DNA of 18,637 bases, from contig CBFHSX010000031.1 of NCBI GenBank assembly GCA_965658615.1, positions 1 to 18,637 of the forward strand, given 5' to 3'. Shown here piece by piece: positions 1 through 7,164 of this stretch (position 1 is its first letter; each line of letters opens with the position of its first letter). The notes below the pieces were generated by a model. It worked only from the letters and a program-made list of their open reading frames with translations, had not been told where the DNA came from and made no database searches. The position numbers and the translations under genes were made by a program. Origin of the DNA: UBA8337 sp965658615. Its GTDB lineage: Bacteria > Pseudomonadota > Alphaproteobacteria > RS24.

Positions 1-156
1 ATCCCGGTGATGTCCTTCACGCCACCGGCTGCATCCAGCCCGAAAGATGTAAGCCGTTTTTACAATTCACTATTCAACAATATGCCGGCGGATGATAATT
101 GCGTGGCCAATACCACCCATCATCATATCCCCACTGCACCCGCGACGATGAAATAA
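1..156 (+). CDS. C-terminal end of an unidentified protein (cut by window edge)
   Basis: Reading frame 1 is open from the first base for 51 codons and stops at TAA 154-156, so this is probably the tail of a gene that begins outside the window. The visible residues are polar, with several Pro, Ser and Thr, a His-His-His run and a Met-Lys end. I do not recognise the family. The stop codon abuts the ATG of the next small gene directly (TAA then ATG), which suggests translational coupling. It could also be chance open frame, since only about 50 codons are visible. Confidence 0.45.
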   Translation: MPVMSFTPPAASSPKDVSRFYNSLFNNMPADDNCVANTTHHHIPTAPATMK

Positions 157-378
157 ATGATCCGCTTTATTCTTGCCCTATCGCTGACCCTTCTTGCTGC
201 CGCCGGCGGCTATTATTTTCTCGAACAAAGAAGCGCGCCGGTAGAAACCGGGCCGCCGGAGATTTCCCCCGTCAAAAAGCTGGCTATTGTCAAAAGGGAA
301 GAAAAAAAAGCCGTAGAATATCGGCAAGATATTCGTAACCAAGAAGCGGTGAATGAACTGGATAGAAATTATCGCTAA
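157..378 (+). CDS. Small membrane-anchored or exported hypothetical protein (73 aa)
   Basis: This is a short protein with a hydrophobic N-terminal segment at about residues 3-22, with no lipobox cysteine. A Pro-rich linker follows at about 27-38, then a strongly charged Lys/Glu/Arg tail to the end. This suggests a single-pass inner-membrane protein with its charged tail in the periplasm or cytoplasm, or an uncleaved signal anchor. The start is the ATG immediately after the previous stop. No good Shine-Dalgarno is visible, so it probably depends on coupling with the upstream gene. A competing overlapping frame (99-338) lacks any membrane or domain character. The function is unknown. Confidence 0.55.
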   Translation: MIRFILALSLTLLAAAGGYYFLEQRSAPVETGPPEISPVKKLAIVKREEKKAVEYRQDIRNQEAVNELDRNYR

Positions 379-386
379 TAGACGTT

Positions 387-416
387 ACCGGATCTGCGGC
401 GCGGCGAGCCGGTTTT
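387..416 (+). terminator. Possible rho-independent terminator after the small + strand gene
   Basis: Nine bases after the stop of the small gene, ACCGG (387-391) pairs with CCGGT (409-413). The interior adds a few more pairs (TC/GA, GC/GC), and TTTT follows. The stem is imperfect and the T tract short, so efficiency is doubtful. It would separate the + strand transcript from the convergent glycosyltransferase gene ending at 428. Confidence 0.4.
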
Positions 417-427
417 AGAGAGCTTTC

Positions 428-1426
428 CTATCGCGCAATCAAATTTGATAAAAACATGTTCGCGCAAGCTTCCCATGAAAATTTCAGCGCATGGTCGCGC
501 GCCGTCTTTGGATCCGCGCCCAACGCCGCATCAACCGCTTTCGATAAATCCGCATGCATTTTTCCGGCTTCACTATCGGCCAAAACATCCAGCGGTCCGG
601 TGACCGGATAGGCGGCGACCGGCAGACCACAGGCCATGGCTTCCAGCATTACCAGCCCGAATGTGTCGGTTTTGCTGGGAAAGACGAAAATATCGCCACT
701 GCGATAATGGGCGGCCAGATCTTCACCGAATTTCGCACCGCTAAAGGTCACATGCGGGTATTTGGCTTTTAATTTATTCAATTGAGGGCCATCGCCGACA
801 ACCAGCTTGCTGCCGGGCACATCCAGCTCCAAAAACGCTTCAATGTTTTTTTCTACCGAGACGCGGCCGACATACACCATAACCGGTTGCGGCAGCTCTA
901 AAGCCGGCGCGCGGCTGCAATTGAACAGGTCTGTGTCGACACCACGGGTCCAAGTGACGGCATTGGTGAAACCGCGCGCCGCCAAATCATCGTTCAATGA
1001 CGGGGTTGCTACCATCATGGCCGCGGATTTGCCGTGAAATCTTTTCACCACCGCATAGCCCAGCCGCAAAGGCATGCCGACAGATGCATGCGCATATTCG
1101 GGGAATTTTGTGTGATAGCTGGTGGTGAAACGCCAGCCATTTTTCAAGCAAAGGCTGCGCGCCGCCCAGCCAAGCGGGCCTTCCGTCGCAATATGCACGC
1201 TATCGGGCTGCAGCTCGTCTATCAGGCGCGCGATTTTGCGTTTTGGGAACAGGGCCAATTTGATTTCCGGATAAATCGGTAAGGGCACGGTTTTGAACAT
1301 GTCCGGCGAAATGACGGTAATCTCGTGATCCTGAGCGCTCAATTGAGCGATAACTCTTTTCAGGGTCGTTACAACGCCATTGACCTGCGGAGCCCAAGCA
1401 TCGGTAACAATCAGTATTTTCTTCAT
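428..1426 (-). CDS. agt: GT4-family diacylglycerol glycosyltransferase, Agt-like
   Basis: This 332-aa GT-B fold glycosyltransferase has the N-terminal acceptor-domain signature around TDAWAPQVNGV (8-18). The GT4 donor half carries GVDTDLF (162-168), VYVGRVSVEKN (184-194), VVGDGP (209-214) and the donor-binding segment SKTDTFGLVMLE, in which Asp254 stands where the first Glu of the E-x7-E motif is usual and Glu262 is the second. No signal peptide is seen, so it probably acts at the cytoplasmic face of the inner membrane. Its ATG overlaps the PlcP-like stop by 4 nt (ATGA, 1423-1426). In alphaproteobacteria this gene order is known for Agt, which makes mono-glycosyl diacylglycerol from the diacylglycerol that PlcP releases. 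Sugar specificity (glucose or glucuronate) cannot be read from the sequence. A general GT4 role is the alternative. Confidence 0.85.
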   Translation of the reverse strand: MKKILIVTDAWAPQVNGVVTTLKRVIAQLSAQDHEITVISPDMFKTVPLPIYPEIKLALFPKRKIARLIDELQPDSVHIATEGPLGWAARSLCLKNGWRFTTSYHTKFPEYAHASVGMPLRLGYAVVKRFHGKSAAMMVATPSLNDDLAARGFTNAVTWTRGVDTDLFNCSRAPALELPQPVMVYVGRVSVEKNIEAFLELDVPGSKLVVGDGPQLNKLKAKYPHVTFSGAKFGEDLAAHYRSGDIFVFPSKTDTFGLVMLEAMACGLPVAAYPVTGPLDVLADSEAGKMHADLSKAVDAALGADPKTARDHALKFSWEACANMFLSNLIAR

Positions 1427-2277
1427 TCGGCGGCCTCGGCGATACCGAGGTCTTCTTGATCGTCTTCGCGCATCGGCTTGGTAATAGTGATACCCGCCTT
1501 GGCGATTTCATCAGCCCAATAAATAATTTCCCATGTGCCGTCAAAATGTTCGACCAGAGCGGTGCAGCTTTCCACCCAATCGCCGTCATTCATATAGGTG
1601 ATGTCGCCATATTGCTTCATCTCGGCATGATGAATATGGCCGCAAATCACGCCCTGCACTTCGGCTTTTTCAGCCTCTTTGACAATCACTTGCTCAAATT
1701 CGCTGATGAATTGCACGGCGTTTTTGACTTTGATTTTCAAATAGGAGGATAGCGACCAATAGCGCAGACCCATAAGGCGGCGCAGGCCGTTAAAGAAGGT
1801 GTTGAGGCGCAACACAAAATCATAGGCATGGTCGCCAATATAGGCCAGCCAGCGGGCATAGAGCATGACATTGTCGAAATTATCGCCATGCAGCACGAGA
1901 AATTTGCGCCCGTCCACCGCTTCGTAAATATCCGTCGGCTTTACTTCAATACCGCCAAAATGCGTGCCGATATAACGCCGCAAACCCTCATCATGATTGC
2001 CCGGCACATAAATCACCTCGGTGCCTTTGCGGGCTTTGCGGAGAATTTTTTGCACCACATCATTATGGCTTTGCGGCCAAAACCATTTGCGCTTCAAGCG
2101 CCAGCCATCGACAATATCGCCGACGAGATAGAGTTTCTCACTGTCATTATACCGCAGAAAATCCAGCAGCAGCTCGGCCTGACAGGCTTTCGAGCCGAGA
2201 TGGATATCGGAAATGAAAATGGTTTTATAGCTTTTCGGGTCGCTTTTGGATTTTACAAGATCAGCTGCGGTCATCAT
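1423..2277 (-). CDS. plcP: PlcP-like phospholipase C (LpxH-like metallophosphoesterase)
   Basis: This 284-aa calcineurin-like phosphoesterase has all the metal-binding motifs: ISDIHLG (Asp24, His26), GDIVDGW (Asp54), GNHDE (Asn94, His95), HGDN (130-133) and GHIHH (213-217), followed by YMNDGDWVESC (228-238). Such proteins are usually auto-annotated UDP-2,3-diacylglucosamine diphosphatase. The Sinorhizobium PlcP subgroup instead cleaves phosphatidylcholine and related lipids to diacylglycerol during phosphate starvation. The overlap with a downstream Agt-like gene, the OlsB-like gene upstream and the PHO-box-like site in its promoter favour PlcP. The frame opens with two ATGs (2277 and 2274); GGAG lies 4 and 7 nt upstream of them, so 2274 may be the real start. 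LpxH activity remains the alternative. Confidence 0.84.
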   Translation of the reverse strand: MMTAADLVKSKSDPKSYKTIFISDIHLGSKACQAELLLDFLRYNDSEKLYLVGDIVDGWRLKRKWFWPQSHNDVVQKILRKARKGTEVIYVPGNHDEGLRRYIGTHFGGIEVKPTDIYEAVDGRKFLVLHGDNFDNVMLYARWLAYIGDHAYDFVLRLNTFFNGLRRLMGLRYWSLSSYLKIKVKNAVQFISEFEQVIVKEAEKAEVQGVICGHIHHAEMKQYGDITYMNDGDWVESCTALVEHFDGTWEIIYWADEIAKAGITITKPMREDDQEDLGIAEAAE

Positions 2278-2306
2278 CTGACTCCAGACTATGGGCCCCT
2301 TATGTT

Positions 2307-2344
2307 CTTATAATGGCGCTGCGCGCTTTACAGTTTTGTGACGC
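2307..2344 (-). promoter_or_regulatory. PHO-box-like promoter of plcP-agt
   Basis: Read on the - strand, 2344 to 2327 is GCGTCACAAAACTGTAAA. It agrees by eye with 13 of 18 positions of the PhoB consensus CTGTCATAWAWCTGTCAY, including an intact central AAAACTGT. A -10-like CATTAT (2315-2310) lies 11 nt downstream and overlaps TATAAG (2312-2307), about the spacing of PhoB-activated promoters, where the box replaces the -35. There is no good independent -35. The site lies just after the olsB stop and 50 nt upstream of the plcP start region, so plcP-agt could be induced separately from olsB. Confidence 0.5.
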
Positions 2345-2357
2345 CCCCAAGGCTGTT

Positions 2358-3239
2358 TCATGATGTGTGATCAGCCGCGTAACGCTTGCGATAGCGGTCC
2401 GATAAGTGCTGCATCGGCATCAGCACAAACACATCAACCGTGTTGAACCGCCGGTCTATAACCGCACCGGTGCCGACCAGCGCGCCCGAGCGGATATAAC
2501 CGCGAAGCACGGGCGGCAGGGCGCGACGTGCCGCTTTTTCGTCAACCGCATCGGCTGCCAGCATATTCATATCGACAAATTGCGCGGCATGGGCGCGCAC
2601 TTGCCAGCCCTTTGTGCCGGCATGGTGATGGTGCAAATAGCTGAGCGGTTGCGCCAGGGCATGCGGGTCCGTGCCGGGGAAACTGGCACAGCCCATCAGC
2701 GCGTCAATATCATGCTGCGCCACAAAGGCGCCAAGGCCTTTCCACATCAGCGAAATACCTTTACCCGAACGATAGTCGGGATGCACGCAAGAGCGGCCCA
2801 ACTCCAATATATTGAGGTCGCGACCGACGCCGTTCAAAAACGGCGTCAGCTCAAACTCGCCTTGCGTGTAAAAGCCGCCTTCGCGCTCAGCTACATCGCG
2901 GCGCAGCAGGCGGTAGCAGCCGATAACCGTCTCGCCACCGGCCAGCCTGGTTTTCTTCGGCGCTTTTTTGACTTTTTCGGTGGTGGTCAAAAGTAAATGC
3001 TCGCACAGCCCGTCATAGCGGTCGCTATCGACCCGGCTCAGCCTTTGGCGGAACTTCGGATGCGCACCCATGCTTTTGTAAAACACACGATAGCGCAGCG
3101 CTTGCGCTGCTCTGATGTCTTTTGGGGTCTGCGCCAGACGCACCCGCAACGTGCCGCTTTCGGCCAGAATGACGGTCGGGGCGACTGGTTGCGGCATGGT
3201 GGCCATAGCCGGGCCGATATTGGAAATCACTTGTGACAT
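2358..3239 (-). CDS. olsB: OlsB-like L-ornithine N-acyltransferase (ornithine lipid synthesis)
   Basis: This 293-aa acyltransferase has the GNAT-like fold of the OlsB/hemolysin family. OlsB transfers 3-hydroxyacyl from acyl carrier protein to the alpha-amino group of ornithine, the first step to the phosphorus-free ornithine lipids. Family landmarks are RLAQTPKDIRAAQALRYRVFY (about 34-54, N-terminal core), GCYRLLR (107-113), ELGRSCVHPDYR (146-157), GCASFPGTDP (183-192), PLSYLHHHH (198-206) and LPPVLRGYIRSGALVG (241-256). A Lys-rich stretch at about 89-97 looks like a lineage insertion. I chose ATG 3239 because GAGGAG lies 7 nt before it. The longest frame would begin at GTG 3290, inside a PHO-box-like site and without a good ribosome site. 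ATG 3254 is another option. OlsA is not in the window. Confidence 0.87.
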   Translation of the reverse strand: MSQVISNIGPAMATMPQPVAPTVILAESGTLRVRLAQTPKDIRAAQALRYRVFYKSMGAHPKFRQRLSRVDSDRYDGLCEHLLLTTTEKVKKAPKKTRLAGGETVIGCYRLLRRDVAEREGGFYTQGEFELTPFLNGVGRDLNILELGRSCVHPDYRSGKGISLMWKGLGAFVAQHDIDALMGCASFPGTDPHALAQPLSYLHHHHAGTKGWQVRAHAAQFVDMNMLAADAVDEKAARRALPPVLRGYIRSGALVGTGAVIDRRFNTVDVFVLMPMQHLSDRYRKRYAADHTS

Positions 3240-3283
3240 AAGCAGGCTCCTCATATTCCTGCCGGCCTTGATGAGCTGCATTG

Positions 3284-3312
3284 ATGACACTTACGCGACA
3301 CTGCAATGACGA
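3284..3312 (-). promoter_or_regulatory. PHO-box-like triple repeat upstream of olsB
   Basis: On the - strand three 7-nt units, TCGTCAT (3312-3306), GTGTCGC (3301-3295) and GTGTCAT (3290-3284), are separated by 4 nt each, which gives the 11-bp periodicity of PhoB direct repeats. The last two units as an 18-mer match the consensus CTGTCATAWAWCTGTCAY at 13 of 18 positions by eye. A weak -10 candidate, CATCAA, follows 10 nt later, and the chosen olsB start is 44 nt downstream of the site. The middle unit is degenerate, so this remains a candidate. Confidence 0.42.
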
Positions 3313-3351
3313 TTTCGGGGAGATGATGATTTCGGGTCTCACCCGTCCGCC

Positions 3352-3990
3352 TCAGTCGATAAAAGGCACCATATCCGCGCCATCGATCAAGCCCAACTCC
3401 AAGCCGACGCGATAGAAGCTCGAAACCGAGCTATCGCTTATTTCGCGGCTCGTATGGGCGATGGTAATGCCATTGCAAATCTGTTTGCAGGCTATTTTCG
3501 TTACTTCTTGCAGCCGCGCAAAGGCCGGATAATAATCCGGCAAACGGGGCTTGGCAGCGGCGGCGCGGCGGGCATTTTTCTGCGCCAAATGCGCCTCTAT
3601 CCGCGCCTCAATTTGCGGCAAGGGCGGGGCGATGCTGACAATCATTTGTGTCGCCAATAGGTCAGCAAGCGCCGAATAGGGTATTTCCAAAGCGACCTTA
3701 TAACGATCGGCATTTGGCGCGTGATAGGCAGCAATATCGGGGTCGAGAAAAATCAAGCCGCGCGACACGCAAAGCGCATCGGCGACCAAACGCGTAATCG
3801 CCGATATGCCGCGCGCCTCGTAAGGGTCGCCTTGTGTGATCAGCAGAAGCGGTTTTGACGGCTTATGGCTGCGCCAATGGTTTTGCAACTGCGCAATGAT
3901 AAGCGGTGCCACGACGCCCGGGTCGCGTGGGTCATATCCCCCCATCCCCTCAATCACCAGCGGGTGATACTGCCGCAAATGCTCAATCAT
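3352..3990 (-). CDS. Hypothetical cytoplasmic protein downstream of RecQ (212 aa)
   Basis: I do not recognise this family. The protein is soluble, without signal peptide or membrane helix. Its N-terminal half has EGMGGYDPRDPG (14-25) and LLLITQGDPYEARG (48-61), suggesting alternating alpha/beta structure with Gly/Asp-rich turns. A basic Ala/Arg/Lys segment lies at about 135-150. The C-terminal part has CKQICNG and ends in IDGADMVPFID. The start ATG 3990 is preceded by AGGG at short spacing. It begins 41 nt after the RecQ stop on the same strand, so co-transcription with recQ is likely. Codon use looks like its neighbours. A role with RecQ would be speculation from position only. Confidence 0.72.
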   Translation of the reverse strand: MIEHLRQYHPLVIEGMGGYDPRDPGVVAPLIIAQLQNHWRSHKPSKPLLLITQGDPYEARGISAITRLVADALCVSRGLIFLDPDIAAYHAPNADRYKVALEIPYSALADLLATQMIVSIAPPLPQIEARIEAHLAQKNARRAAAAKPRLPDYYPAFARLQEVTKIACKQICNGITIAHTSREISDSSVSSFYRVGLELGLIDGADMVPFID

Positions 3991-4031
3991 ATGACCCTGA
4001 CGCCGATTAGATTTTGTTTATACAATTTCTT

Positions 4032-5876
4032 TTACGCACGCTTGCAGCCGTCGGTTTGCGGCGCACGAGCAGCAATGAGGCTTACAAAATCGTCGAAATA
4101 AAGATCGATTTTTTTCGGACCGACGCCGCTTATCGCGCCAAACGCATCGCGCGTTTTGGGGCGTAGCGTCGCAAAATCCTTCAATGTCGCATCGTGAAAC
4201 ACCGCATAGGCAGGAATGTTTTTGGCCTGCGCCAGCGCCAAGCGCAGGGACTTCAATTCCTGAAAAAGCGCCGTATCGCCATCGCCCAATGCGGCGACAG
4301 GCGCGCCGGCTTTGCCGCGGCGCGCGCCGCTTTTGACTTGCGGCGCAGACGGTTTTTTCGCCATAAAGGCGTTTCTGCCCTGCCAGATATCGCTGCCCGC
4401 CGCCGTCATTTGCAGCGCGCCATAGCGCTCCAAATTGACCTTAATGGCCCCACCGGCAATTAACTGGCGCAGCAGCGCGCGAATCTCATGCTTCGGCGTC
4501 TCGGCCAGCGCGCCGAAACAGGCCAGCGCATCATGCTCGCGCTCTCGAATCTTGGCGTTTTGCGCACCGCTCAACACATCCAATATGTGGTTTTGGCCAA
4601 AAAACTGCCCGGTCTGGTGCAGCGCGTCAAAAATCCGCCGCGCCTTGTCGCTATAATCGGCCAGCACGGGCGGTTCGAGGCAATTATCGCAATTGCCGCA
4701 CGGGCCCGAAGCTTCGTCAAAATAACTCAATATGGTCATGCGGCGACAGCGCGTCGCCTCGCAATAGCCGACCAGGGCTTCGAGGCGTTTATATTCCAAA
4801 AGCTTGAAGGCGGCATCGCCCTCGCCGTCAAAAATCATATTTTGCCGCTTGATGAAATCCTGCATGGCGTAAAACAAAATCGTATCGGCGGCGGCGCCAT
4901 CGCGCCCGGCGCGGCCGATTTCTTGATAAAACGCCTCCATACTGCTGGGCAGGCTGGTGTGAATGACAAATCTGATATCCGGCTTATCAATCCCCATGCC
5001 AAAAGCAATAGTGGCCACCATGATGAGCCCGTCCTCGCTCATGAAACGGTTTTGCGCGTCGCGGCGATAATCGGCATCCTTGCCGGCATGATAGGCCAGC
5101 GCCTGAAACCCGCCCGCGTTCAACAGGGCGGCGACCTCATCCGTATCCTTGCGCGACAGGCAATAGACAATGCCGCTTTGGCCACGCCTTTCCTCCAACA
5201 GGGCGACAAGGCGCTGCTTCCACCCCTCTTTTGGCAGCACGGCGAGCGATAGATTGGGCCGGTCAAAACCTTTCAAAAAAACACGGCAGCCGGCGTCTGA
5301 CAGTTTTTCTTGAATATCGCGCCGCGTCGCCTCATCGGCAGTGGCGGTGAAGGCGGCGATTTGCGCATCGGGAAACAGCGATTTCAATTGCGACAGCGCT
5401 TCATATTCGGGACGAAACGCCGCCCCCCATTTCGAGATACAATGCGCCTCATCAATGACAAACATACCGACCGACTGGTTTTGCAACGCCGCCAACATGC
5501 GCGGCTGCATTAGCCGCTCCGGGCTCATATAGAGGATTTTCGCGTCGCCTTTGGCGAAACCGCGCCAATTATCGGCATTTACGTCATAGCTTTGATGCGA
5601 ATGTATTTTGCCCGCCGCGACACCGTTTTGATGCAAAGCCGCCACTTGGTCATCCATCAAGGCCACCAGAGGCGAGACGATAATGGTCTTGCGCGCCGAG
5701 ATAATGGCCGGCAATTGATAGCATAAAGACTTGCCCGCGCCGGTCGGCATGACGGCCAGCGCATCATCGCCACCAAGCAAGGCGGCGATGATTTCATATT
5801 GGCCGGGCCGAAACCCCTCATAGCCGAAAGCGGCCTTCAACGGCGCCAACAAATCTGCTTCGGGGATGATTGTCAT
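4032..5876 (-). CDS. recQ: ATP-dependent 3'-5' DNA helicase RecQ
   Basis: This is a full-length 614-aa RecQ, close to the 609 aa of the E. coli protein. It unwinds DNA in recombination and fork repair. Visible motifs are motif 0 FRPGQ (22-26), Walker A MPTGAGKS (43-50), Ia SPLVALMDDQ, DEAH box (142-145), III AFTATAD (175-181), V ATIAFGMGIDKPD (288-300) and VI QEIGRAGRDG (318-327). The RQC zinc site is formed by Cys377, Cys393, Cys396 and Cys399, and a C-terminal HRDC domain occupies about 520-600. In the aromatic-rich loop the order is WGAAFRPEY (150-158), where E. coli has WGHDFRPEY, so the His that helps couple ATP hydrolysis to DNA binding is Ala. The Shine-Dalgarno is weak. It is followed closely by the unknown 212-aa gene. 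Confidence 0.97.
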   Translation of the reverse strand: MTIIPEADLLAPLKAAFGYEGFRPGQYEIIAALLGGDDALAVMPTGAGKSLCYQLPAIISARKTIIVSPLVALMDDQVAALHQNGVAAGKIHSHQSYDVNADNWRGFAKGDAKILYMSPERLMQPRMLAALQNQSVGMFVIDEAHCISKWGAAFRPEYEALSQLKSLFPDAQIAAFTATADEATRRDIQEKLSDAGCRVFLKGFDRPNLSLAVLPKEGWKQRLVALLEERRGQSGIVYCLSRKDTDEVAALLNAGGFQALAYHAGKDADYRRDAQNRFMSEDGLIMVATIAFGMGIDKPDIRFVIHTSLPSSMEAFYQEIGRAGRDGAAADTILFYAMQDFIKRQNMIFDGEGDAAFKLLEYKRLEALVGYCEATRCRRMTILSYFDEASGPCGNCDNCLEPPVLADYSDKARRIFDALHQTGQFFGQNHILDVLSGAQNAKIREREHDALACFGALAETPKHEIRALLRQLIAGGAIKVNLERYGALQMTAAGSDIWQGRNAFMAKKPSAPQVKSGARRGKAGAPVAALGDGDTALFQELKSLRLALAQAKNIPAYAVFHDATLKDFATLRPKTRDAFGAISGVGPKKIDLYFDDFVSLIAARAPQTDGCKRA

Positions 5877-5924
5877 ATGTCGTTTTTCTTTGCCTTAACA
5901 GCTCAAGGATTGCGTCGCTGCGGG

Positions 5925-7136
5925 TTACATAACAGCTGTCACATCATAGCCGTAAAGCGCGTCTTGTCGCGCATGAATGGCCATGGGTGCCATTTTTCCG
6001 GCCAGCCACATGGGCCCATAAGCGGCCAATTGTCCAAAAGATGAGCGTTTGTGGAAGGTCTTGGCATTGGCGCGCGAAGCGGCTTGCACGCGGCTGGTGC
6101 GGGCAAAACGCGCCTGCTGATAGGCCGCAAGCGCCACCTCTATAGAGGTGCTTTTTGACATTCGCGTTAAACGGGCCGTCGAAAGGGCCGCCGCCAGGGC
6201 AAAGCCGTCTTCCACCGCCATGGCTGCGCCCTGCGCCATAAAAGGCAACATGGGATGCGCCGCATCACCCAAAAGCGCCACGCGCCCGTCAACCCAATGC
6301 GATAAAGGCGCGCGGTCGAACAAAGCCCATCGGTACAAAGCATCGGCTTGCTCGATGAGATGTGTCAGCGTCTTGTGCCAGCCGTCAAAATCGGCCAGGG
6401 CTTGCGCCTTACTGCCCTGCGCCGACCAGCTTTCGTCACGCCAATCATCGCGCTCTACAATGCCGACAAAATTTGCCAGCTCGCCCTGGCGCAAGCGATA
6501 AGTAACACAATGCGCGCCCGGCCCCATCCAAATGCAGGCGGTCGCGCGCGGTGCCACATCGCCCAGTCGCTCGATCGGCACAGTGGCACGCCACGCAATA
6601 TTGCCGGTAAAGCGCGGGCTTTCAGGCCCCAGCATCTGCGCCCGCACGGGCGAGTGAAGACCATCGGCACCGATCAGCACATCACCCTCTATCTCACTGC
6701 CATCGGCCAGTTCAGCCGTGACGCCGTTGCCGGTCTGGCGATAGCCGGTCAGCACCGCGCCGAGGCGCATCGCGTCCGGGGCTTTGGCAGCCAGCGCGTC
6801 AGCCAGCGCGGCGATATAATCGGCGCGGTGAATATGCAGATAGGGCGCCCCCCAGCGCGCCTCGGTTTGTTCATCCAGCGGCAGGGAAAAAATTTGTCGT
6901 CCCGATCGCCCCATACGGGTTTCCAGCGCCGTCGGTCGAAAGGCCTTTTCGGCCAGCGCCGCGTCCAGCCCGAGCGCAGCAAACACCTTCATCGCATTGG
7001 GCGGCAATTGAATGCCCGCGCCGACCTCGCCCAGAACCGGCGTCTGTTCCAACACCACGGGCTCGAGCCCGTGATGCAAGGCACAAAGCGCCGCGCTCAG
7101 CCCGCCTATGCCGCCACCGGCGATCAATACCCGCAT
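5925..7136 (-). CDS. FAD-dependent aromatic-ring monooxygenase (salicylate / 3-hydroxybenzoate hydroxylase type)
   Basis: This 403-aa group A flavoprotein monooxygenase would use NAD(P)H and O2 to hydroxylate an aromatic or similar substrate. The N-terminal Rossmann GGGIGGL (7-13) has its ribose-binding Glu30 (VVLEQ). The GADGLHSPVR (156-165) DG motif and the VALLGDAAHPMLPFMAQGAA (286-305) second FAD motif are intact and are typical of the salicylate 1-hydroxylase / 3-hydroxybenzoate 6-hydroxylase branch. ATG 7136 is chosen because GAGGA lies 5 nt before it; the frame can extend to GTG 7148. The gene begins 28 nt after the GST-family stop, so the two are probably one transcript. The substrate cannot be named, and no ring-cleavage gene is nearby. 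Confidence 0.92.
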   Translation of the reverse strand: MRVLIAGGGIGGLSAALCALHHGLEPVVLEQTPVLGEVGAGIQLPPNAMKVFAALGLDAALAEKAFRPTALETRMGRSGRQIFSLPLDEQTEARWGAPYLHIHRADYIAALADALAAKAPDAMRLGAVLTGYRQTGNGVTAELADGSEIEGDVLIGADGLHSPVRAQMLGPESPRFTGNIAWRATVPIERLGDVAPRATACIWMGPGAHCVTYRLRQGELANFVGIVERDDWRDESWSAQGSKAQALADFDGWHKTLTHLIEQADALYRWALFDRAPLSHWVDGRVALLGDAAHPMLPFMAQGAAMAVEDGFALAAALSTARLTRMSKSTSIEVALAAYQQARFARTSRVQAASRANAKTFHKRSSFGQLAAYGPMWLAGKMAPMAIHARQDALYGYDVTAVM

Positions 7137-7164
7137 ATGCGTCCTCACTTATTCATGCGCCTGA

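Noticed and set aside
1423..2277. Annotation as LpxH of lipid A synthesis
   Set aside because: The motifs are shared by both families, but the overlap with an Agt-like gene, the OlsB neighbour and the PHO-box-like promoter fit PlcP better, and alphaproteobacteria generally use LpxI for the lipid A step.
3240..3290. Longer OlsB start at GTG 3290 (or ATG 3281)
   Set aside because: There is no good ribosome site, the GTG lies within a PHO-box-like unit, and ATG 3239 has GAGGAG at ideal spacing.
3333..3345. CGGGT-CTC-ACCCG hairpin after the 212-aa gene as a terminator
   Set aside because: The stem is only 5 bp with a 3-nt loop and no T tract follows on either strand.
4488..5252. 254-codon open frame on the + strand
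   Set aside because: It lies entirely antisense to RecQ, whose motifs are unmistakable; the translation has no domain character and no ribosome site. It is a by-product of GC-rich coding DNA.
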